This document shows, in pieces, positions 30,627-36,128 of a DNA stretch of 36,128 nt. The translations under genes and the position numbers were made by a program. The first letter of the stretch is position 1. Each line of letters begins with the position of its first letter. Under the pieces are notes generated by a model. The model was not told the DNA's origin. It saw only the letters and a program-made list of their open reading frames with translations, and searched no databases. This stretch comes from Anaerolineae bacterium (GTDB taxonomy: Bacteria > Chloroflexota > Anaerolineae > JAFGEY01). The DNA lies in NCBI GenBank assembly GCA_016929205.1, contig JAFGJF010000281.1:1-36128 (forward strand). The letters run 5' to 3'.

Positions 30627-31373
30627 TTACGCCTGAATCACTTTGATGCCAAGTTGAGACAGATCCCAGATCATCACCTGCGGCGCGTTCTGGTCGGTTA
30701 CAATGACGTCAACGGCATCGAGCGGAGCCATCAGCGCCGGCCCGCTGCTTCCCCATTTGCTGGCGTCGGCAACGACAACGATCTCGGGCACGATATCGAT
30801 CACGGTGCGCATCAACTGCACGCAAGCCAAAGTCGACCCGGTAATGCCGTCCGGCAGATGGATACCGTGCACACCAATGATCGCACGATCGGCGCGCAAT
30901 TCGCGCAAAGTCAGCTCGGCCAGATAGCCCAACAGCGCCGTGTTGTTTCGTTCAATTTGCCCGCCGGTCAGGATGACGGACAGTTGCGAGTGCTGGATCA
31001 GGTAGGTGGCGATGTCGAGGGCGTTGGTTACAACGGTGCCGCTCGCTCTCCGGGCGAGGTGATGGGCAACAGCCATTGTCGTTGTTCCCGGCCCGAGAAA
31101 GATGGTCTCATCCTGGCGAACGAGCCCGGCGGCGGCCTCGCCAATGTGCATTTTCGCGTCGGAAAGGGCATCCGGTGCAGTGGCGCCCGGTTTGGTCACC
31201 GCAATCGCGCCACCATACGTTCGTCTCAGGAGACCCTGCCCCTCCAGGTAGGCCAGATCGCGGCGGATCGTCGACTCGCTCGCAACCAGCCGAGGGACAA
31301 GCTGTTGAATGTCGATCGTTGATTGTTGGCTTAACAGGCGCACGATCTGTTGGCGTCGTTCGGCGGCAAGCAC
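30627..31373 (-). CDS. DeoR family transcriptional regulator of sugar metabolism
   Basis: The 248-residue protein has the DeoR helix-turn-helix (RRQQIVRLLSQQSTIDIQ, SESTIRRDLAYLEGQGLL, RTYGGA, about 6-60) and the sugar-phosphate sensor domain (FLGPGTTTMAVAHHLA, VVTNALDIATYL, LTGGQI, VVADASKWG). Such proteins repress sugar genes until a phosphosugar binds. The GTG at 31373 was chosen because GGAGAGGAG lies 7 bases ahead and the helix-turn-helix follows. It is 83 bases from the ABC ATPase start and likely controls it. The preceding promoter overlaps a GCACA...TGTGC palindrome. Confidence 0.92.
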   Translation of the reverse strand: MLAAERRQQIVRLLSQQSTIDIQQLVPRLVASESTIRRDLAYLEGQGLLRRTYGGAIAVTKPGATAPDALSDAKMHIGEAAAGLVRQDETIFLGPGTTTMAVAHHLARRASGTVVTNALDIATYLIQHSQLSVILTGGQIERNNTALLGYLAELTLRELRADRAIIGVHGIHLPDGITGSTLACVQLMRTVIDIVPEIVVVADASKWGSSGPALMAPLDAVDVIVTDQNAPQVMIWDLSQLGIKVIQA

Positions 31374-31416
31374 GTTCGCGCTCCTCTCCAGTGTGGCTGA
31401 CCAACCTATGGCCAGG

Positions 31417-31445
31417 ATTATAGCACAGGTGACGGATGTGCACAA
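31417..31445 (-). promoter_or_regulatory. Promoter of the deoR-type gene, with overlapping palindrome
   Basis: On the minus strand TTGTGC (31445-31440) and a perfect TATAAT (31422-31417) are 17 bases apart, with TGC directly before the -10 box. GCACATGATTTGTGC (31454-31440) overlaps the -35 box and could be the operator for self-repression (inference). Confidence 0.65.
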
Positions 31446-31576
31446 ATCATGTGCGCGTTTTTGACCGATTCTGAGCGATTATGCGCGTTCTGGTGGCTGT
31501 TTCAAGCAATAGATAATCGATGGAGGATGGGCGTGGATGACGAGTGGTGGATAGTGGATGATAGGTGGCAAAATAA

Positions 31577-31623
31577 AAAAGCGTCATCGTGCGACCGCAA
31601 CCGAGTTGCACGATGACGCTTTT
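31577..31623 (-). terminator. Strong intrinsic terminator of the jelly-roll protein gene
   Basis: AAAAGCGTCATCGTGC (31577-31592) and GCACGATGACGCTTTT (31608-31623) form a perfect 16-bp stem. Read on the minus strand it is followed by TTTTTTATTTT, a classic terminator tail, 36 bases after the stop of the gene at 31659. The rest of the gap up to the deoR promoter (31446-31576) holds only GGATGA/GTGGAT-like short repeats. Confidence 0.88.
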
Positions 31624-31658
31624 AGGCCTGTTTCGGCGGCCGACTGAGCGTTGTCCAA

Positions 31659-32360
31659 TTACGAGCTCTTGCTCAGTTCGTCGCGGACGATCTGGCGGAT
31701 AAAGGCTTCAAGCTGTTCCGCGGTCATCGTGCTTGGTCCGACGCCTGCGACTGCCGTCTTGGTCTTCTTGGGTTTGATTTCCGACGGATCTCCCATTTCG
31801 ATCACAAAGTCGTCCCAATGGCTGGCATTGATCTCGGCCTTATAGTCACACCGGGCGCGCAAAAAGATGGTGATCTCGTCAGACTGGGATACGGCCTCGG
31901 TGTCAACCTGCTTCCACTTGCGCTCTTTCCAGCCTTTGTCTTTCATGTGGCTCGACCACCAATCGCCATAGACGACTGTGGATGCGGTGTGATCGGTGCC
32001 ACCAGTGGGATCGATGCCAATCTGCATCCCATGACCGCCATCGATGCCCGAGGGGTCGTGTGTGACGCCCATACACCATACGCTGACGCGAATGCCTTTG
32101 CCGGTTCCAACGCGAAATTTGCGGTACAACGCAGCATCGTGCGTAGCATACGTGGTAAAAAAGTTTGCTGCATAGCGACCGGTCCGGACCTCTGGCTGGC
32201 CCAGGTGTTTATCCTTAAAATCGTATTCCGGGCGGTGCATCAACCCCCGGCCTTGCGTCTCCGTCCACACCGGCGTCCAACCATTCGGACAGGTCAATTC
32301 ACTGATCCCGTCATAGTCGTAGAACCCTTCCTCGAAAGATGATTCGTAAACCTTTTGCAT
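31659..32360 (-). CDS. Conserved-looking hypothetical protein, probable beta-jelly-roll / carbohydrate-binding fold
   Basis: I do not recognise a named family. The 233-residue protein has no signal peptide. Residues 1-190 are rich in aromatic and Gly residues with alternating strands (FEEGFYDYDGISELTCPNGW, RTGRYAANFFTTYATHDAALY, IRVSVWCMG, HGMQIGIDPTGG, VVYGDWWSSH, DEITIFLRARCDYKAEINASHWDDF by positions 165-189), the pattern of lectin-like sandwiches that end in a conserved Asp-Asp pair. A Lys/Thr/Pro linker leads to a short C-terminal helix (AEQLEAFIRQIVRDELS). It has a strong ribosome site (AAGGAGG), its own promoter and its own terminator, so it is a single-gene unit, perhaps well expressed. 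Confidence 0.72.
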   Translation of the reverse strand: MQKVYESSFEEGFYDYDGISELTCPNGWTPVWTETQGRGLMHRPEYDFKDKHLGQPEVRTGRYAANFFTTYATHDAALYRKFRVGTGKGIRVSVWCMGVTHDPSGIDGGHGMQIGIDPTGGTDHTASTVVYGDWWSSHMKDKGWKERKWKQVDTEAVSQSDEITIFLRARCDYKAEINASHWDDFVIEMGDPSEIKPKKTKTAVAGVGPSTMTAEQLEAFIRQIVRDELSKSS

Positions 32361-32437
32361 GTGTTAGCCTCCTTCTCAAGGTCGAAAATGGCAATAAGCA
32401 ATCGTGACTGCATCCCAACAAAATGATTATTGTAATC

Positions 32438-32467
32438 AGTATACCTCTTGAAGGGGCAATTTGTCAA
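32438..32467 (-). promoter_or_regulatory. Sigma70-like promoter of the jelly-roll protein gene
   Basis: On the minus strand a perfect TTGACA (32467-32462) and TATACT (32443-32438) are 18 bases apart. The leader to ATG 32360 is about 70 bases. Confidence 0.7.
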
Positions 32468-32526
32468 CTCGGGTTTTTGGCTCAGTTCCGGTACAATTCA
32501 TCTCGGTTATCCTTGCGCCATCATAG

Positions 32527-32557
32527 AGAAACCGGGTTGTTGATCAACCCGGTTTCT
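32527..32557. repeat. AGAAACC-type palindromic repeat before the GH30-like gene
   Basis: AGAAACCGGGTTG (32527-32539) and CAACCCGGTTTCT (32545-32557) pair perfectly around TTGAT. It shares its outer AGAAACC...GGTTTCT arms with the palindrome at 21971-22003. It lies 22 bases before the presumed start of a broken gene whose secretion signal is missing. Confidence 0.7.
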
Positions 32558-32579
32558 GTCTTGCAGCGCTGTAAGATTT

Positions 32580-33908
32580 ATGCTTAACGATTGTGCGGCA
32601 CGGTCACCGCCGCCGCTGCCAACCCCGACGCCGGCGATGGTCACGATCACGATCGATCCGGGGATTGAATACCAGGTGATGGACGGCATCGGCGCGAACA
32701 GCTATGCCTTTCCCTATGCCAGTGACCTGGGCTGGGATTGGGAAGCGGTCAAAACCGTCTTTGACGAACTGGACATCGCCTACATTCGCCTGGCGCCGTG
32801 GCTGGGATGGTGGGAGACGGCCAACGACAACGACGACCCGTACACGATCGATTGGGACGGGTTTGGCACGGTGAACGACATCATCAACGCCCACGACGTG
32901 CCATTCGCACAATATCTGCACGAACGGGGAATCGAGCTGGGCGTGGGGGTGTGGGATTTCGGCGGCGTGTCCGAGTGGTGCGAGACGTGCGAGGATTGGC
33001 TGGCGATGGGCAGCCCGAGGCAGATCGATCCGGCGTTGTACCCGGAGTTGGGTGAATCGATCGCTTCATACATCCTGCACCTGAAAAACAACGGTGTGCC
33101 GCTGCGTTTCGCCGAGGTACAGAACGAACCGGACATCGAGGCGGGCATCAAGTACGAAAGCCCGGAAGCACTGCGCGACGCGGGGCGCGCGGCGATCGAG
33201 ATGTTTGACCATTTTGGCCTGGGGGACATCCAGTTGCACGCGCCCAACCTGCACTCGCCGCGCAATAACCTGCCCTGGATCGAGACCTGGTTCGAGGACG
33301 ACGTGCTGCGCGAGCGCACGGCCGCGGTGTCGTATCATACCTGGTGGAGCCAGGATCAAAAGCAGTTCGACGAGATCTGGTAGGCGGCGCGCACATACGG
33401 CAAGCCGGTCTGGGCGACGGAGACAGGCTACCACGAGGCCGGCAATGCGATCTCGCCCGACACATGGCGCACCGCGTGGCACTATGCCAAGGCCCATTAT
33501 CGGGCCATCGCCTGGAGTCACGCCAGCCGCACCTACATCTGGACGCTGCTCGGCAACGACGCCGCGGTGGGCAAGGGTGGCGAGCGCTACCCGACGTTTT
33601 ACGTCTTGCAGCATTTTGCCAATGCGATCCCGGCGGGATCGGTGCTGGTAGAAAGCAGATCGGACGACAGCAGGATATTCCCCCTGGTTTTTCGCCGCCC
33701 GGATGGCCGCACTGCGGCGATCGTGCTCAACGACAACCGGGCGGAGCGCACCTTTACCCTGGCCGGCCTCGACGCCCGGGTCAGCGAATGGACGATGAGC
33801 TCGGACGGGGCGTATGGGGTGCGGAGAGATCCCGAGACGACCAACAGGCCGGAGGGGATCGCGGTCACGCTGCCGCCGTTGAGTATTATCAGCATAATGT
33901 TGGAGTGA
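32580..33908 (+). pseudogene. GH30-like (clan GH-A) glycosidase gene with in-frame TAG and lost 5' end
   Basis: Two blocks in the same frame, 32580-33380 and 33384-33908, join into one glycosidase of about 440 residues split by a TAG at 33381-33383. Block 1 has MDGIGANSYAFPYASD, YIRLAPWLGWWE and the acid/base motif EVQNEPD; block 2 has the likely nucleophile in VWATETGYH, TYIWTLLGND and a small beta-domain (FPLVFRRPDGRTAAIVLND). The stop replaces what is probably a Gln codon (CAG to TAG) and removes the nucleophile, so the product would be inactive. The start (MLNDCAARSPPPLPTPTPA) is a bare Pro/Thr linker with no signal peptide, as if a secretion signal had been cut away. TAG is used as a normal stop by other genes here. 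Confidence 0.75.
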
Positions 33909-33930
33909 AATCGCTTTTGCTGTTTTTTGA

Positions 33931-34044
33931 ATCACTGAGACACTGATCGGCATTGAAGGCACTGAATCAGTGTTCTCGTTTTTCTCAGTGGTTCAGTGTT
34001 TCAAGCAATAGCATCACTGAAACACTGATCGATGTTGAAAACAC
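33931..34044. repeat. CACTGA/TCAGTG short-repeat cluster with a ~31-bp direct repeat
   Basis: Two near-identical units lie at 33931-33962 and 34013-34044 (both ATCACTGAxACACTGATCG, then TTGAA and CAC). Between them are TCAGTG words in the opposite sense, so the segment can fold in several ways. No gene or promoter was seen in this 154-base gap. Confidence 0.6.
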
Positions 34045-34062
34045 CGAGTTAGAGGTTGTGTG

Positions 34063-34296
34063 ATGGTCGAATCTGATGCAGGAAAGACGCTGGATCGGTT
34101 CGTGGCACTGCGACAGGCGACGTTGGACGACGTGGCACAACTGGCACAGATGCGCTGGGATTTCCGGATGGAAGACGCGGAATACGAATTCCTGCTCACC
34201 TGGCCGTCGGAGGCGAGCACACGGTTTTACGAACGCGCCGGGTCCGAGCGCAAGAACGACAGCCTGGAATGTGAATGGAGGCCGTACGTCCCATAG
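34063..34296 (+). pseudogene. Acetyltransferase (GNAT) remnant with in-frame internal deletion
   Basis: The 77 residues join a GNAT-type N terminus (VALRQATLDDVAQLAQMRWDF, about 13-33) directly to a GNAT-type C terminus (ASTRFYERAGSERKNDSLE, about 50-68). The central acetyl-CoA-binding strand and R/Q-x-x-G-x-G loop are missing. The frame is kept, so a deletion of roughly 60-80 codons is the simplest explanation. AGAGG stands 7 bases before ATG 34063. It should be inactive. The 34297-34396 gap holds nothing recognised. Confidence 0.62.
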
Positions 34297-34396
34297 CACG
34301 TTCCTGCGAGTATGACGGCGCAGGACGAAATGCGGAACGCTCCAGGGCAGCCGGCCTGGCGAAAAAAGGCGCCTTGAGCGGAGGGGGCGATCGAGG

Positions 34397-34738
34397 TCAG
34401 GCGCGCTCGTGTGCCCGTTTCCCCAGGTGGCGACATATCCGCGCGCTACCCGGTATGGCCAGCAGGCACAGGCCGCCTACAGCCAGCCCCGCGAGGACGT
34501 CGCTGGGATAATGTACGCCCAGGTAGATCCGGCTCAAGCCAACAAGCAGGGCCCACAGTGCGATCCCGGCATCAAAAACAACGCGCCGCCATCCACGCAA
34601 CCGGCGCCCGACCAGCCAGGCCAAAAGCCCCGCCAGAACCACGGCGTTCAAGGTGTGACCACTTGGAAAGCTCCGCCCTGTTGCGGCCACGTACCAGAGA
34701 AACAGGTATGGGCGAGGCCGGGCAAAGAACAGTTTGAG
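34397..34738 (-). pseudogene. PAP2 family phosphatase, N-terminally truncated
   Basis: On the minus strand the frame reads all three PAP2 signatures: KX6RP as KLFFARPRP (from about 34735), PSGH in GRSFPSGHTLN, and SRX5HX3D as SRIYLGVHYPSD, with membrane helices between them (NAVVLAGLLAWLVG, ALWALLVGL, VLAGLAVGGLCLLAI). These enzymes remove phosphate from lipids. The first membrane helices before KX6RP are absent: an in-frame TGA stands at about 34739-34741, a few bases from the palindromic element at 34745. No good start codon precedes the KX6RP motif; the first ATG (34690) would lose it. So the gene seems beheaded at the element. Confidence 0.72.
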
Positions 34739-34744
34739 TCAAGA

Positions 34745-34850
34745 CATCGAACGAATTCGACGTCTGATACGGGAAACGTGTTCAAACACGTTACATCGAC
34801 GCGTTTTAACGCGTTTCTGATATCAGCCTGAGAATTCATTCTCTCAGGCT
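34745..34850 (-). repeat. Right copy of the ~100-bp multi-hairpin element (inverted)
   Basis: Read on the minus strand this is the partner of 175-277. Its hairpins are more perfect than in the left copy: AGCCTGAGA/TCTCAGGCT (outer arm, to 34850), CTGATATCAG, ACGCGTTAAAACGCGT, AACGTGTT/AACACGTT with TG between, and TCGAATTCGTTCGA with a TTCG loop. It lies between the beheaded PAP2 gene and the promoter of the secreted protein gene. Confidence 0.78.
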
Positions 34851-35095
34851 TGAAGCAAGTTCCCTTTGGAAAAACTTGACAAAAAAGCGGTTTCCAGGTT
34901 TATTACCCTTGTTCGCTCGTTTTCAGCTAACAAGTGACGCCCGATAAATCGGGCTTATGCGACAAGCCCCATTCACAGGGTGCTGCATCATAAAATTCAT
35001 CGCCATGTGGTTGTGGCCAGTTCATCTGTACGATGTTATCCGATGCTCCAACTTGATATTAGGATCTAGGCAAAGTGCAAGCCCGGAGGCATGTT
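34851..35095 (+). other. Leader region before the FG-GAP-like protein gene
   Basis: This 245-base stretch without a gene holds the promoter at 34876-34904 and, 34 bases on, a small hairpin GCCCGAT/ATCGGGC (34939-34954). The transcript would have a leader of about 185 bases. The remainder shows no recognisable riboswitch or reading frame. Confidence 0.4.
34876..34904 (+). promoter_or_regulatory. Sigma70-like promoter of the FG-GAP-like protein gene
   Basis: A perfect TTGACA (34876-34881) and TTTATT (34899-34904) are 17 bases apart, just downstream of the right palindromic element. Confidence 0.6.
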
Positions 35096-36128
35096 GTGTC
35101 ACAAGATCACGACCTCAAACGATCGTTCTTTCTCTTTGGCTCTGCCCGGTTGGCACTGACGCTGCTGCTGGTGATGATGGTCATGCCGCCGGCGACGACG
35201 GTCAGCGCCCCAGCGGCCGCTCACGTCGAAACAGCGCCTCCAACCGGACTCACGGCCGGCGAATGGACGTCCATTCAAGAACAAATCTGCCGGGCCGGGT
35301 ATGATTTGACCTGGCACGAGCCGAGCGCCGCCCAGGTGGCTGCCAACCGAGCCCACGGCTGGCAGGTCGCCTTTGGCGCTGCCGGCGCAGCGGTGAGGCC
35401 GCGCCTTTCTTCCCCATCTGCGTCGGGCATCGCCGGCGGAAGGTTAGCCAAAGAAGGCCGGGGAGGGGATGAGCATTGGCAGTGGGCGCTCAATCTCCGT
35501 GGCTACGGCTACGAGGGGGATGTGCGGTCCATCGATGCCGAACCCACCCAAAGTGTGAACGGCAATCGGATCACGTACCGGTATACCGATCACGGGTCAC
35601 GCATTACGGAATGGTATGTCAACGACGAACGCGGCCTGGAACACGGATTCACCATCGCCGCTTCCCCATCGCCAGTTACAGCGGGAGAGGGGGACCGAGG
35701 GGGTGAGGGCCTCGTCCTGGATATGGCTCTCCAAACCACCCTCATCCCCCACCTGGCGGACCAGGGACAAGCCATTGTCTTCAGGGATGAGCATGGTCAG
35801 ACGATCCTGCGTTACGCCGGCCTTTACGTCAGCGATGCGACCGGACGAGAGCTGCCCGCGCATCTCTCCCTCTCCCCCGGGAGAGAGGGCCGGGGTGAGG
35901 GGGAATCGTTACACATCACAATTGATGTCACCGACGCCGTCTATCCCCTGACCGTCGACCCGCTGCTCACCTCCCAGGTGGCCAAACTGACGGCCTCCGA
36001 CGGCGCGATCGGGGATCAGTTTGGCCGGTCCGTGGCCATCAGTGGGGATACGATCGTCGTCGGGGCGTGGCAAGACGATGACGATGGCGACACGTCGGGC
36101 TCGGCCTACGTCTTTGCGCGCAACCAGG
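35096..36128 (+). CDS. Secreted FG-GAP-repeat-like protein, N-terminal part
   Basis: The frame runs from GTG 35096 (GGAGG at 35085-35089) off the window end, 344 codons so far. An N-terminal signal peptide is clear (basic KRSFFLFGSAR, hydrophobic LALTLLLVMMVMPPA, then VSAPAAA). A long beta-rich region follows (WQVAFGAAGA, YRYTDHGSRITEWYVNDERG, LHITIDVTDAVYPLTVDP). At the end the first FG-GAP-type repeat starts: LTASDGAIGDQFGRSVAISG, then DTIVVGAW and GSAYVFAR. Such proteins are exported, often repeat-propeller proteins for adhesion. Three low-complexity Gly/Arg/Ser/Pro stretches (about residues 101-125, 190-203 and 257-270) come from palindromic DNA repeats read in frame. Confidence 0.83.
   Translation, partial: MSQDHDLKRSFFLFGSARLALTLLLVMMVMPPATTVSAPAAAHVETAPPTGLTAGEWTSIQEQICRAGYDLTWHEPSAAQVAANRAHGWQVAFGAAGAAVRPRLSSPSASGIAGGRLAKEGRGGDEHWQWALNLRGYGYEGDVRSIDAEPTQSVNGNRITYRYTDHGSRITEWYVNDERGLEHGFTIAASPSPVTAGEGDRGGEGLVLDMALQTTLIPHLADQGQAIVFRDEHGQTILRYAGLYVSDATGRELPAHLSLSPGREGRGEGESLHITIDVTDAVYPLTVDPLLTSQVAKLTASDGAIGDQFGRSVAISGDTIVVGAWQDDDDGDTSGSAYVFARNQ
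35864..35903. repeat. CCCTCTCCC-type palindromic repeat inside the secreted protein gene
   Basis: CTCTCCCTCTCCC and GGGAGAGAGGG pair around CC, followed by GGGGTGAGGG. Two related G/A-rich patches, 35397-35475 and 35660-35705, lie in the same gene (GGGAGAGGGGGACC and GGCCGGGGAGGGG words). The CTCTCCC/GGGAGAGGG type is, from memory, a common dispersed repeat of GC-rich bacteria. All three keep the frame open. Confidence 0.6.

Noticed and set aside
33381..33383. TAG as a recoded amino acid codon
   Set aside because: TAG ends several intact genes here (for example at 171-173, 1328-1330 and 26427-26429), so a mutation or sequencing error is more likely.
33931..34044. CRISPR-like array
   Set aside because: Only two imperfect direct copies with overlapping CACTGA words exist; there is no regular spacing and no cas gene.
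34939..34954. Riboswitch in the leader of the secreted protein gene
   Set aside because: Only a single 7-bp hairpin is seen, with no conserved core of a known riboswitch class.

Overview
The window looks like a chromosomal segment of a GC-rich, free-living bacterium, most likely a Chloroflexota member of the Anaerolineae/Caldilineae type. This is an inference from the gene mix (many cytoplasmic glycoside hydrolases, DUF4432, SCP2-fused enzymes, a B12-radical SAM/DUF4070 protein) and from abundant palindromic and degenerate short repeats between and inside genes. No rRNA, tRNA, CRISPR array, integrase or phage gene was seen.

Layout. Positions 1-173 hold the tail of an unidentified protein. 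From 314 to 5349 run two paralogous Gfo/Idh/MocA oxidoreductases and a sugar phosphate isomerase-like TIM barrel, interrupted by an acetyltransferase, a sulfotransferase and a damaged four-helix-bundle gene. A minus-strand pair (nucleotidyltransferase, DUF4432 mutarotase-like protein; 7342 back to 5441) and a PadR-type regulator (7522-8148) diverge from one control region with good sigma70-like promoters facing both ways. From 8234 to 21878 comes the main cluster: GH2 beta-glucuronidase-like enzyme with a C-terminal SCP2 domain, an alpha/beta esterase, a GH2 beta-galactosidase, GH4, GH1, GH78 alpha-L-rhamnosidase, and a CE15-like glucuronoyl esterase with an N-terminal SCP2 domain. None of these has an evident signal peptide, so they should work in the cytoplasm. 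Next come a minus-strand radical SAM protein and a PlsC-like acyltransferase, then a plus-strand operon (histidine kinase, response regulator, EamA transporter, TGS GTPase, ketopantoate reductase-like protein) ending in a clear terminator. On the minus strand follow a DeoR-type regulator with a MsmK/UgpC-like ABC ATPase, and a 233-residue jelly-roll-like protein. The last part is a graveyard: a GH30-like gene with an in-frame TAG, an acetyltransferase with an internal deletion and a beheaded PAP2 phosphatase. It ends in the start of a secreted FG-GAP-like protein.

How the genes may work together. The most interesting reading (inference) is an intracellular system that takes apart complex glycosides carrying glucuronate (possibly esterified), galactose, glucose and rhamnose. 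The two SCP2 domains, which in known families bind sterols or acyl lipids, could hold a hydrophobic aglycone or acyl chain, as in saponins or glycolipids. The Gfo/Idh and isomerase-like genes could add 3-keto-sugar chemistry of the kind known for C-glycoside cleavage. No sugar permease is in the window; the orphan ABC ATPase may energise permeases encoded elsewhere.

A second theme is repeat biology. A roughly 100-bp element made of several small hairpins lies at both ends of the window in opposite orientation, and the right copy abuts the PAP2 remnant. A 207-bp MITE-like element supplies the start codon of an acetyltransferase, and palindromic repeats sit in frame inside at least two protein-coding genes.
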